Shown: positions 17,380-25,346 of the stretch, piece by piece
Layout of the letters: every line of letters starts with the position of its first letter
How positions within the stretch are numbered: position 1 is the stretch's first letter
NCBI RefSeq assembly: GCF_003610695.1
Contig: NZ_RAQH01000006.1
Coordinates: 1 to 64,000 of the forward strand
From: Epilithonimonas arachidiradicis
GTDB taxonomy: Bacteria > Bacteroidota > Bacteroidia > Flavobacteriales > Weeksellaceae
Length of the DNA: 64,000 nucleotides
Direction: 5' to 3'
Notes under the pieces: model-generated
The model's input: the letters and a program-made list of their open reading frames with translations, nothing else
Database searches by the model: none
What the model was told of the DNA's origin: nothing
Made by a program: the position numbers and the translations under genes

Positions 17380-19449
17380 TTAATACTTCTGGTTTTTCAG
17401 GTAATTATAGATTTCTATCTGCGACCTGATTTTTTGTTTTTTGTCTGATTCTACATACTCATTCCGCATATTTTTGTCCAGAATCCTCGCCTTAACATTA
17501 TCTTCCAGTTGGATCTCCAGCAGTTCTTTCAGTTCCTTTTTTAGATTTTTCTGAAGAATCGGCGTTGCTGCTTCGATGCGGTAATCCAGGTTTCTAGTCA
17601 TCCAGTCGGCGGAGGAGATATACATATTTTCTGCACCTTTGTTATAGAAATACATCACTCGGGCGTGTTCCAGATATTCGTCAACAATACTCACCGCATG
17701 GAACTTTGTTTTAAAGTTTTTCTGATTCACTGCGCAGAAAATTCCTCGGACAATCATTTTGGTTGTCACGCCGGCTTCTGCTGCTTCGTAGATTTTCAGG
17801 ATCAGGGTTTTATCACTTAGGGAATTCACCTTGATAATCATCTCTGCCTTGCGTCCGGCTTTGGCTTCTTCGATTTCTTTGTCAATGTGTGCGATGATTT
17901 TCTCGCGCATAAACTGTGGACAGACCAAGAGATTTTTGCAGGTTTTGAGCGCCGGAGTGGGATCCACTTTTGGTTTGTTGAGAACCGTGAACACTTTATT
18001 AATATCTGCCATTATTGCACGGTTGGACGTCATCAGCAGATGGTCGCCGTAGATTTTGGCAGTCTTTTCATTGAAATTTCCCGTGCTCACGAAACCATAC
18101 TGAATAGTCCGATTATTCACCCTTTTTTTGATGACACACAGTTTGGCGTGCACCTTTTTGTTCGGGATGCCGAGAAGAACTTTGACACCTTCAAGTTCCA
18201 GGCGCTCTTTCCATTCCAGGTTGTTTTCTTCGTCGAACCTCGCGCGCAACTCGAGCATTACTGTGACGTCTTTTCCGTTTCTAACGGCATTGATCAAAGC
18301 ATTCACGATTTTAGAACTCGATGCCAATCGGTACGCCGTAATCTGAATCGATTTCACATCTGGGTCCATAGCCGATTCCCGCAACAGGTCAATCACCGAA
18401 TCGTAAGAATGATATGGAAATGTCAGCAAAACATCTTTCTTGATAATGACATCGGTGACACGCTGTTTTCTTGCAAATTCGGGATGGATAAACGCAGTTC
18501 TCTCGGCTGGTTTTTGATAAGCTTTAAAGACATCAGGAAAATCCATAAAATGCCTGAAGTTGTGAATCTTCTGGCCAGGAATAATACTGTCTCGCTTGGT
18601 GAGACTGAGCTTCTTAATAAGAAATTCCAGTAGAGCTTTGTCCATTTCTTTGTCAAAAACAAAACGTGTCGGTTTCCCTTTCCGCCGGCTTTTGACACCT
18701 TTTTCGATTTTGTCTGCCAAGGTGGTTTTGATGTCATTGTCGAGGTCAAATTCGGCATCTTTTGTGACTTTGAAACAATGCGCTGTAAATTCGTCGTAAC
18801 CGAAATATGAGAAAATATGCGGAAGATTATAAATGATGACATCTTCCAGAAGCATCACATCTTTTTGTTCTTTATCTTCAGTCGGAAGCAGGACAAATCT
18901 TCCGTTGGCCGTTACCGGAACTTCTATGATGGCATACTGGCTTTCATATTGCCATTCTTTTCTTCGCATCGCAACACCAATAAAAAGACTTTTTTCCCTT
19001 AAATAAGGCATCGGTTTGTTATCGTGCAGTAAAATCGGAATTACATTGGACTCGACTTCCTCATCAAAATATTTTACTACAAACTCTTTCTGCTCGGTGG
19101 TCAGATGTTTATAATCTTTAATAAAGACTTTCTCCTTCGCCATTTCACGCTGAACATCTTTCCACGTTCTGTCAAAATCTTCCTGTTGATTAATGACCAG
19201 TTTATTGATTTTTTGTAAAATCTTTGATGGTGCATCATAAAAAGATTCTGCCAGAACTTTTTGTTTGAAGTCCATGGCACGCTTCAATCCTGCCACACGA
19301 ACACGGAAAAACTCGTCCAGATTATTGGAAAAAATTCCAAGAAAACGGATTCTGAGATGGATGGGAACACTTTTATCCATAGCTTCCTGAAGCACGCGGG
19401 CGTTGAAGCCCAGCCAAGTGATATCGCGCGGGTTGAATTGTTGTGGCAT
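17380..19449 (-). CDS. ppk1: Polyphosphate kinase 1
   Basis: PPK1 reversibly polymerises the gamma-phosphate of ATP into polyphosphate. The 689-residue protein has the N-terminal helical domain starting FNPRDITWLGFNARVLQEA. The C-terminal phospholipase D-like domains contain the autophosphorylated histidine in KKVHAKLCVIKKR and the second histidine region EYLEHARVMYFYN, followed by SSADWMTRNLDYRIE. The frame is open for 13 more codons to an ATG at 19488. The later ATG (MPQQFNPRD) was preferred because family N-termini begin close to FNPRD. The upstream gene dnaK is divergent and ppx is downstream. Confidence 0.95.
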   Translation of the reverse strand: MPQQFNPRDITWLGFNARVLQEAMDKSVPIHLRIRFLGIFSNNLDEFFRVRVAGLKRAMDFKQKVLAESFYDAPSKILQKINKLVINQQEDFDRTWKDVQREMAKEKVFIKDYKHLTTEQKEFVVKYFDEEVESNVIPILLHDNKPMPYLREKSLFIGVAMRRKEWQYESQYAIIEVPVTANGRFVLLPTEDKEQKDVMLLEDVIIYNLPHIFSYFGYDEFTAHCFKVTKDAEFDLDNDIKTTLADKIEKGVKSRRKGKPTRFVFDKEMDKALLEFLIKKLSLTKRDSIIPGQKIHNFRHFMDFPDVFKAYQKPAERTAFIHPEFARKQRVTDVIIKKDVLLTFPYHSYDSVIDLLRESAMDPDVKSIQITAYRLASSSKIVNALINAVRNGKDVTVMLELRARFDEENNLEWKERLELEGVKVLLGIPNKKVHAKLCVIKKRVNNRTIQYGFVSTGNFNEKTAKIYGDHLLMTSNRAIMADINKVFTVLNKPKVDPTPALKTCKNLLVCPQFMREKIIAHIDKEIEEAKAGRKAEMIIKVNSLSDKTLILKIYEAAEAGVTTKMIVRGIFCAVNQKNFKTKFHAVSIVDEYLEHARVMYFYNKGAENMYISSADWMTRNLDYRIEAATPILQKNLKKELKELLEIQLEDNVKARILDKNMRNEYVESDKKQKIRSQIEIYNYLKNQKY

Positions 19450-19573
19450 TGATGAGGTTTTGTTAATCTCAAAATTAATAAAATCCATTGGAATAATTTG
19501 TGGGACGCAAACTACAAACTTCTCCTTTTGGCCTATGTTTCCGAAATGTCAATTAAACTTTAAATCTCATCAA

Positions 19574-19609
19574 TGACAATTTGTCACAATTCCTGACGTG
19601 GTACAGATG
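19574..19609 (+). promoter_or_regulatory. Palindrome and weak promoter-like boxes upstream of dnaK
   Basis: TGACAA-t-TTGTCA (19574-19586) is a perfect 6-1-6 palindrome in the dnaK-ppk1 divergent region. It overlaps TTG (19581-19583), which is followed after 18 bases by TACAGATG (19602-19609), a poor match to TAnnTTTG. It could be a regulator site, but no regulator is identified. Confidence 0.35.
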
Positions 19610-19661
19610 TTGAGAAATGCAGACTATCAACAATTGTATAACGAAAAAATAACATATAAAA

Positions 19662-21554
19662 ATGAGTAAAATAATTGGAATCGATTTAGGAACAACCAAC
19701 TCTTGCGTTGCTGTAATGGAGGGTAAAGACCCTGTTGTAATTCCTAACGCAGAAGGTAAAAGAACGACTCCGTCTATCGTAGCATTTACAGAAGATGGTG
19801 AGAGAAAGGTGGGTGATCCTGCAAAAAGACAGGCGGTAACAAACCCTACAAAAACGGTTTATTCTATCAAAAGATTTATCGGAACTCACTTTAAAGATGA
19901 TGCTTCTGAAATCTCAAGAGTACCTTATAAAGTAGTATCAGGACCAAACGATACGGTAAAAGTAAAAATCGACGATAGAGAATACACTCCACAGGAAATT
20001 TCTGCAATGATCCTTCAGAAAATGAAGAAAACTGCTGAAGATTATCTAGGTCAGGAAGTAACAAGAGCGGTAATCACTGTTCCTGCATACTTTAACGATG
20101 CGCAAAGACAGGCTACTAAAGAGGCGGGTGAAATCGCTGGTCTTAAAGTAGAAAGAATTATCAACGAACCTACAGCTGCTGCGTTAGCTTATGGTCTAGA
20201 TAAAAACCATAAAGATCAAAAAATCGCTGTATATGACCTTGGTGGTGGTACTTTCGATATCTCTATCCTTGATTTAGGAGACGGTGTATTCGAAGTATTG
20301 TCTACAAACGGTGATACGCATTTAGGAGGTGATGACTTTGATGATGTGATCATCAACTGGATGGCTGATGAATTCAAAGCTGAAGAAGGTGTTGACTTAA
20401 AATCTGATGCCATTGCATTACAAAGATTGAAAGAAGCTGCTGAAAAAGCTAAAATTGAATTATCTTCTTCTCCACAGACTGAAATCAACCTTCCATATAT
20501 TACAGCTACAGCTACGGGTCCAAAACACTTAGTGAAGACTTTAACTAAAGCTAAATTTGAGCAATTATCTGCGGATCTAGTAAGAAGATCTATGGAACCG
20601 GTTGCTAAAGCATTGAAAGATGCAGGTTTATCAACTTCTGATATCGACGAAGTAATCCTGGTAGGTGGTTCTACAAGAATCCCGATCATCCAGGAAGAAG
20701 TAGAAAAATTCTTCGGTAAAAAACCATCTAAAGGAGTAAACCCGGATGAGGTTGTAGCCATCGGTGCAGCTATTCAGGGAGGTGTATTGACAGGTGATGT
20801 AAAAGATGTATTACTACTTGACGTTACTCCACTTTCTTTAGGTATCGAAACGATGGGTTCTGTATTCACTAAATTAATTGAAGCGAACACTACAATCCCA
20901 ACTAAAAAATCTGAAGTATTCTCTACAGCTTCTGACAACCAGCCGGCTGTAAGCATCAGAGTAGGACAGGGGGAAAGACCAATGTTCAACGATAATAAGG
21001 AAATTGGTAGATTTGACCTTACAGATATTCCGCCAGCGCCAAGAGGTGTTCCTCAAATCGAAGTAACTTTCGATATTGATGCTAACGGTATCCTAAGTGT
21101 GTCTGCTAAAGATAAAGGAACCGGTAAAGAGCAGTCTATCAAAATCCAGGCTTCTTCTGGTCTTTCTGAAGAAGAAATCGAAAGAATGAAAAAAGAAGCT
21201 CAGGAAAACTCTGCAGCAGATGCTAAGAGAAAAGAAGAAGTTGAGATTTTCAACAAAGCTGACGGATTGATCTTCCAGACTGAAAAACAATTGAAAGAGT
21301 TTGGTGAGAAATTATCTGCAGATAAAAAGGCAGCAATCGAAGCAGCTCACGGAGAATTGAAAACAGCTTTCGAAGCTAAAAATGCTGACGATGTAAAAGC
21401 TAAAACAGAAGCTTTAGATGCAGCTTGGATGGCAGCTTCAGAAGAATTGTATGCAGCTGGTCAAGGTGCTCAAGGTGCAGATGCAGGAGCTCAGAATGCC
21501 GGAAATGCAGCTGGTGATGATGTACAGGATGCAGACTTCGAAGAAGTAAAATAA
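19662..21554 (+). CDS. dnaK: Molecular chaperone DnaK (Hsp70)
   Basis: DnaK binds unfolded protein segments in an ATP-driven cycle with DnaJ and GrpE. The 630-residue protein has the N-terminal ATPase with [29 protein letters not shown] near 195 and LVGGSTRIP near 335. The substrate-binding domain begins near 385 ([14 protein letters not shown]), and the tail ends in the conserved DADFEEVK. No dnaJ or grpE lies in the window. An operator-like palindrome lies about 75-90 bases upstream. The gene has a strong terminator and reads as a single transcription unit. Synonymous codon use looks biased, as expected for a highly expressed gene. Confidence 0.98.
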   Translation: MSKIIGIDLGTTNSCVAVMEGKDPVVIPNAEGKRTTPSIVAFTEDGERKVGDPAKRQAVTNPTKTVYSIKRFIGTHFKDDASEISRVPYKVVSGPNDTVKVKIDDREYTPQEISAMILQKMKKTAEDYLGQEVTRAVITVPAYFNDAQRQATKEAGEIAGLKVERIINEPTAAALAYGLDKNHKDQKIAVYDLGGGTFDISILDLGDGVFEVLSTNGDTHLGGDDFDDVIINWMADEFKAEEGVDLKSDAIALQRLKEAAEKAKIELSSSPQTEINLPYITATATGPKHLVKTLTKAKFEQLSADLVRRSMEPVAKALKDAGLSTSDIDEVILVGGSTRIPIIQEEVEKFFGKKPSKGVNPDEVVAIGAAIQGGVLTGDVKDVLLLDVTPLSLGIETMGSVFTKLIEANTTIPTKKSEVFSTASDNQPAVSIRVGQGERPMFNDNKEIGRFDLTDIPPAPRGVPQIEVTFDIDANGILSVSAKDKGTGKEQSIKIQASSGLSEEEIERMKKEAQENSAADAKRKEEVEIFNKADGLIFQTEKQLKEFGEKLSADKKAAIEAAHGELKTAFEAKNADDVKAKTEALDAAWMAASEELYAAGQGAQGADAGAQNAGNAAGDDVQDADFEEVK

Positions 21555-21578
21555 GACTCAGCGAGTCAGGCAATATAG

Positions 21579-21610
21579 AAAATCCCCGAGCGTAAGCGAG
21601 GGGATTTTTT
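21579..21610 (+). terminator. Terminator of dnaK
   Basis: AAAATCCCC and GGGGATTTT arms flank a GC-containing loop and are followed by a T run. A small GACTC/GAGTC hairpin (21555-21567) precedes it directly after the stop codon. Confidence 0.8.
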
Positions 21611-21698
21611 GGTCATACAAGATCAACAATTATGAAAATGATTTTGAAGCTGTAATTTTAACATAAAATAACATTTTTTATAGTTTCTTTAAAATTTG

Positions 21699-21764
21699 AT
21701 GGCTTACTTATTGCTTCTAGTTGAAGCGATTCTCATGTTTAATTTGAGTTTTCATGGTTATTAG
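21699..21764 (+). CDS. Possible 21-residue hydrophobic micro-protein
   Basis: An ATG frame of 21 codons encodes a peptide that starts MAYLLLLVEAILMF and ends HGY. It is hydrophobic enough for a single membrane helix. It lies between the dnaK terminator and a second terminator hairpin that starts six bases after its stop codon, an isolated terminator that otherwise has no gene. AAAATTTG, a near match to the -7 box, touches the ATG. Nothing in its sequence identifies a family. It may equally be a small RNA or chance. Confidence 0.25.
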   Translation: MAYLLLLVEAILMFNLSFHGY

Positions 21765-21769
21765 TTTTT

Positions 21770-21792
21770 ACCCAGCCTCGGCTGGGTTTTTC
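21770..21792 (+). terminator. Isolated terminator downstream of the micro-ORF
   Basis: ACCCAGCC and GGCTGGGT arms are followed by TTTTTC. It is separate from the dnaK terminator 170 bases upstream, which implies a short transcript between the two. Confidence 0.7.
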
Positions 21793-21866
21793 ATTTGTCA
21801 TCAATTGATGAATTTTATTCGGAGAGAAAATAATCCTTACATTCGTTTACACTAAATATTTAATTA

Positions 21867-22382
21867 ATGAAAATTTCAAAAATTCTTGTACTTTTCGCAT
21901 TGTTCCTGGTACAAATGAACATTGCCCAGGAAAAAGCAGATGTGGTCCTCGATAAAGCTTTGACCCAAGCCAAAGCAGAAAATAAAAATGTCCTTTTGAT
22001 ATTCCACGCTTCCTGGTGCGGCTGGTGCAAGCTGATGGAAAAGAATATGAATCTGCCATCAACAAAACCACTTTTCGATAAGAATTATGTGACAGCTTAT
22101 GTGGATGTTCAGGAACGTGGCGAGAAGAAAAGTTTAGAAAATCCTGGTGGGCAAGAGTTAATGAACAAATACAAAGGAGAAACAGCAGGACTTCCTTTTT
22201 GGCTGATGATAAATCCTAAAGGCGAAGTTTTGGCTGATTCTTTTGATGACAAAGGTGAAAATATCGGTTCGCCGGCATCTGCGGAAGAAGTTGCCTTTTT
22301 CTTAGCAAAACTCGAGAAAACATCTCATCTCAACAAAGCAGAACTCCAAACTGTACAACAGATTTTTGTAAAGAAAAATTAA
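21867..22382 (+). CDS. Secreted thioredoxin-fold protein (CxxC)
   Basis: The 171-residue protein has a Sec signal peptide (residues 1-20, ILVLFALFLVQMNIAQ). Its thioredoxin-like domain contains FHASWCGWCKLMEKN, a CGWC redox motif near residue 51, and the cis-proline segment AGLPFWLMINPKGEVL. This is the DUF255/thioredoxin_7 type found at the end of DsbD-like proteins. It probably acts in the periplasm as a disulfide reductase; the partner is unknown. It has its own terminator. Confidence 0.85.
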   Translation: MKISKILVLFALFLVQMNIAQEKADVVLDKALTQAKAENKNVLLIFHASWCGWCKLMEKNMNLPSTKPLFDKNYVTAYVDVQERGEKKSLENPGGQELMNKYKGETAGLPFWLMINPKGEVLADSFDDKGENIGSPASAEEVAFFLAKLEKTSHLNKAELQTVQQIFVKKN

Positions 22383-22385
22383 AAC

Positions 22386-22420
22386 AAATCCTCAGGCAAA
22401 ACTTGAGGATTTTATTTTTT
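22386..22420 (+). terminator. Terminator of the thioredoxin-fold gene
   Basis: AAATCCTCA (22386-22394) pairs with TGAGGATTT (22404-22412) and is followed by a T-rich tail. Confidence 0.75.
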
Positions 22421-22486
22421 TCGGAGTAAGTTGTCTGTGGTATTGATTTTTTTTATAATTTTCAACTAATTCTAAACCAAAAAATT

Positions 22487-23128
22487 ATGAAAAAATTATT
22501 TATTTGTATGATGGCTTTTGCCACATTGACTTCTTGCGACAAAATCAAAGAAACATTGACTTCTGCTAAAGAAGCAACAGCTGGTGCAGATGAAATAGAC
22601 TATCAGTTTTTGTCCAAGCCGGAAGAGACTAAAAAATGGTACGATGAGATTGTCAAAAGATCCGGTGAAGGAGCCAAGGTGATGGATGAGGTCTCGTTCA
22701 ACATTTACAGACCTTCTCTGGAAGGAATGATCCAGAGGGCAGGCGAGAAAGACCATCTTTATCTAAGTATCGTTTATCAAGACAATGTTGATAAAAGAAG
22801 GGTGGAAGAGATCCAATACCATGGCAATAGCAGTGGCTGGACCCAACCTGAGAAAAAAGACATTCAGGTTACGGGGATTGGAGCGGAAAATTTTAAATTG
22901 GAAGATGAGCTCTACGATTTTGGACAGGTTTCTCTGGAAACGTTCAATAAAGTGATGGCAGATGCTCTAAAGAAATATAAAGACGATGCCAAGTATGAAT
23001 ACCAATATATCTCCAGCGTCTTCATCAAGAAAAGTGGTTTTGATGTTTCGGTGAAAGGAAAATTGAAATCTAACTCTCAACTGAAAACGGAAACCTACAG
23101 AACGGACCTGAAAGGCAATGAACAATAA
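22487..23128 (+). CDS. Hypothetical lipoprotein
   Basis: The 213-residue protein begins with a lipoprotein signal (MKKLFICMMAFATLTSC), the cysteine at 17 being followed by DKIKE. The mature part is charged and mostly beta-like, with no recognisable family motif. Some members of this type sit in the periplasmic leaflet of the outer membrane; the residues after the cysteine do not settle the location. It ends in its own terminator, which lies between it and a convergent secreted protein gene. Confidence 0.7.
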   Translation: MKKLFICMMAFATLTSCDKIKETLTSAKEATAGADEIDYQFLSKPEETKKWYDEIVKRSGEGAKVMDEVSFNIYRPSLEGMIQRAGEKDHLYLSIVYQDNVDKRRVEEIQYHGNSSGWTQPEKKDIQVTGIGAENFKLEDELYDFGQVSLETFNKVMADALKKYKDDAKYEYQYISSVFIKKSGFDVSVKGKLKSNSQLKTETYRTDLKGNEQ

Positions 23129-23137
23129 ATCAATAAT

Positions 23138-23167
23138 AATCCCTTGGCAAACGCTAAGGGATTTTTT
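23138..23167 (+). terminator. Terminator of the hypothetical lipoprotein gene
   Basis: AATCCCTTGGC (23138-23148) pairs with GCTAAGGGATT (23153-23163) around an AAAC loop and is followed by a T run that reaches the stop codon of the convergent gene. Confidence 0.75.
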
Positions 23168-23480
23168 ATTGAGAATCGGTTTTTGGGATACACTTTCCTA
23201 CCAACTGATATACAATTTTTAGTCTTTCCACAGTTTCTTCCATATTTTTTGTCAGTCTTTTGACTTCTTGCGGGTCTTTGGATTTCAGGACTTTGTCGCC
23301 GCTTTTGGAAATGCATCTTTTGGTTTCAGCCTGGGAGATGGTTCCTTCCGGAGATAGTTTGGTTTGGATGCATTCGCAGGATTTTTTCGCTACTTCCTCC
23401 TCTATGGTTTGGGCTTTTGACAAAGATAATGTCATCAATAAAACTAAGAACAGGCTATATTTTTGTGAGGCTGAGGTCAT
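23166..23480 (-). CDS. Small secreted protein with conserved cysteines, hypothetical
   Basis: The 104-residue protein has a Sec signal peptide (about 1-22, ending LSKAQ). The mature part begins TIEEEVAKKSCECIQTKL and contains four cysteines (CEC, RCIS and GKC). The frame continues 15 codons upstream, but the ATG at 23480 places the signal peptide at the N-terminus. No family is recognised. Disulfide formation in the periplasm is an inference. It converges on the lipoprotein gene and is divergent from the nucleoid-associated protein gene. Confidence 0.65.
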   Translation of the reverse strand: MTSASQKYSLFLVLLMTLSLSKAQTIEEEVAKKSCECIQTKLSPEGTISQAETKRCISKSGDKVLKSKDPQEVKRLTKNMEETVERLKIVYQLVGKCIPKTDSQ

Positions 23481-23533
23481 TTTGTGATATTTTCTTAACG
23501 AAGATAATTTTTCTTTTTTTATCATTCAAAACT

Positions 23534-23541
23534 TATCTTTG
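23534..23541 (+). promoter_or_regulatory. Candidate -7 box of the nucleoid-associated protein gene
   Basis: TATCTTTG matches TAnnTTTG and lies 19 bases before the start codon. It supports the ATG at 23561 over the upstream extension of the frame, which would have to be transcribed from further upstream. Confidence 0.6.
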
Positions 23542-23560
23542 CAATCCTAAAACAAAAACA

Positions 23561-24589
23561 ATGTTTTCAAAAATTACAGTTCACAGAGTCGGGAATAAAA
23601 TCAATGGAGAATCTCTAACGCTTTCTCAGGAGGAGCTTCAGCTGGAAGAGGATATGAAGGAATTGCTCGGAAATTATTTTATGAGCGCCTTTAAGTCGGA
23701 GGAGCAGTTCCAGTTTTACAGTGATTCTTACCTGGTGAATAACCCGGTGTACAGCTCTGTGTCGGAGATTTTTGAGGACAAGGCCAAGTTCCAGTGGGAA
23801 TCTGAGAATATTGCCAAGCATCTCTTCAACGCGGCAGAGAATCCGCGGGTGCAGGCGGGTGAGCTCTTCGTGGTTTACTTCGAGGGAGAGCCTATCAACA
23901 CCGAGGATGGTGCGCAGAAGCAGATCGATTCCATCGGGATCTTCAAAACAGAAAAGCGAGAGTCTTTCCTGAAAATATTCCCGAAAAATGAAACCTTCGA
24001 CATTGAAAGAGACCAGGGCATCAGCCTATCGAAAATCGATAAAGCGGCACTGATCTATAACAACGACAAAGAGTCGGGCTACATCCTGTCTGTGGTGGAT
24101 AATAACAAGAACGGCGATATGTATTACTGGTTCGAGGACTTCCTAAAGGTGAAGCAGCGTGACGATGAATACTTCCATACGCAGGAGACACTGACGGTTT
24201 ACAAGGATTTTATCACGCAGAAACTGCCGGAAGAGTTTGAGGTGTCTAAGGCAGACCAGGCAGATTTCCTGAACAAGTCGATTAATTTTTTCAAGGAGAA
24301 AGAGGAGTTCAAGTACGACGATTTTGTGAACGAAGTTCTGCAGGACGAAAGTGTAATCGAGAGTTTTTCCAACTTCAAATCCGATTACGAGCAGGATATG
24401 CAAATCTCAATCTCCGAGGATTTCCCGATTAATACGCAGGCGGTGAAGAAACAGCAGCGCCACTTCAAATCCATTATCAAGCTGGATAAAAATTTCCACA
24501 TCTATATCCACGGTGACCGCCAGATGATTGAAACGGGGCAGGATGAGAAGGGGAAATTCTACAGGCTTTATTTTGAGCAGGAGAAGTAG
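23561..24589 (+). CDS. Nucleoid-associated protein (NdpA/YejK-like)
   Basis: The 342-residue protein matches the NA37/NdpA family, associated with the nucleoid in enterobacteria. It begins MFSKITVHRVGNKING and carries VQAGELFVVYFEGEPINTEDG and GIFKTEKRESFLKIFPK blocks, with an acidic C-terminal half. Its role in DNA compaction or protection is inferred from the family only. The open frame extends 48 codons upstream across the promoter and was trimmed. Parts of the gene (around 23,600-24,500) are noticeably richer in G and C at third positions than its neighbours. Confidence 0.85.
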   Translation: MFSKITVHRVGNKINGESLTLSQEELQLEEDMKELLGNYFMSAFKSEEQFQFYSDSYLVNNPVYSSVSEIFEDKAKFQWESENIAKHLFNAAENPRVQAGELFVVYFEGEPINTEDGAQKQIDSIGIFKTEKRESFLKIFPKNETFDIERDQGISLSKIDKAALIYNNDKESGYILSVVDNNKNGDMYYWFEDFLKVKQRDDEYFHTQETLTVYKDFITQKLPEEFEVSKADQADFLNKSINFFKEKEEFKYDDFVNEVLQDESVIESFSNFKSDYEQDMQISISEDFPINTQAVKKQQRHFKSIIKLDKNFHIYIHGDRQMIETGQDEKGKFYRLYFEQEK

Positions 24590-24672
24590 GCTTTGAAATA
24601 TTTTTACATTCTTTTTAAAGTTTAAATATTTTAGAATTTAACATAATAGTAGATTCCATTCCAAAAAATTTT

Positions 24673-24680
24673 TACCTTTG
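24673..24680 (+). promoter_or_regulatory. Candidate -7 box very close to the next start codon
   Basis: TACCTTTG matches TAnnTTTG and ends only five bases before the ATG at 24686, so the transcript would have almost no leader. No TTG was seen at the usual spacing upstream. Confidence 0.5.
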
Positions 24681-24685
24681 TGGCT

Positions 24686-25045
24686 ATGTTGAACAAGAAA
24701 AACAAGAATTTTCAGAAAATCATTTCGGTATTTTTCACCGCAATGTATGTTTTTGTGGTTTTGTTTTCTTCAGAATTACATAACCACAAGGGCGAATCTT
24801 TTTTCAAAGATTCTGGTTCCAAAAAAACAGAAAAGTCTATTACGAAGGAGCTTTCGAGCAATCAATCGGGTGACTGTCTGGCTTGTCATTTTTTGGCAAC
24901 AGGCAACTCGCTGGTTCCGGAGCAGTTCACTTTTCATTTTGAGAACCACACGCAAGAAACCGAGCAGATCATCTCCGCTCAGGAAAAAATTTGGGAACAA
25001 ACCAAATCCACCATTCAACTTCGCGGTCCGCCCGCACTTTCTTAA
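24686..25045 (+). CDS. Small membrane-anchored His/Cys protein, DUF2946-like
   Basis: The 119-residue protein has one N-terminal membrane segment (about 11-30) and a mature part with possible metal ligands: LHNHKG near 31, DCLACHF near 63 and FHFENH near 83. It ends in LRGPPALS, an ending seen in DUF2946-like proteins of Bacteroidetes that accompany metal transporters. The frame opens at a GTG six bases earlier, but that codon lies in the -7 box, so the ATG is taken. A TonB receptor and a His-rich lipoprotein gene follow. Function is inferred from context. Confidence 0.55.
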   Translation: MLNKKNKNFQKIISVFFTAMYVFVVLFSSELHNHKGESFFKDSGSKKTEKSITKELSSNQSGDCLACHFLATGNSLVPEQFTFHFENHTQETEQIISAQEKIWEQTKSTIQLRGPPALS

Positions 25046-25143
25046 ATTCCAGTTTTCTCAATCTGTTGAGAATCTCTTTGAATTAATTTATCAGACTTTT
25101 TTGGGACTTCCAACGCAATGGTTGTCATTATCCGAATGATTTG

Positions 25144-25222
25144 GGCAGCTTATCCGCCCTCCACTCCCGCTTTTTTCTTTTTTTGCTAAAAAAGAAAAAG
25201 AGCTCCGTTCAGGTCGGGCTGC
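25144..25222 (+). repeat. Dispersed palindromic repeat, copy R2
   Basis: GCAGCTTATCCGCCCTCC opens the left arm. A CTTTTTTCTTTTTTT / AAAAAAGAAAAAG hairpin forms the centre, and GAGCTCCGTTCAGGTCGGG followed by CTGC closes the right arm. It lies between the DUF2946-like gene and the TonB receptor gene. Confidence 0.7.
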
Positions 25223-25346
25223 GTATGATTCTACGTTCCAAAATTGCGTCAAGAATTAATTCAATAAAAAAGATGGACTTTAGTATTGAGTTCTAATATC
25301 TCAAATCTAGATTCTAACATCTACTTCAATTATACATTTTAAATAA

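Noticed and set aside
17887-18633. 248-codon plus-strand frame inside ppk1
   Set aside because: It lies antisense to a fully conserved ppk1 core; its length is due to the codon bias of the real gene, and it has no family resemblance or promoter.
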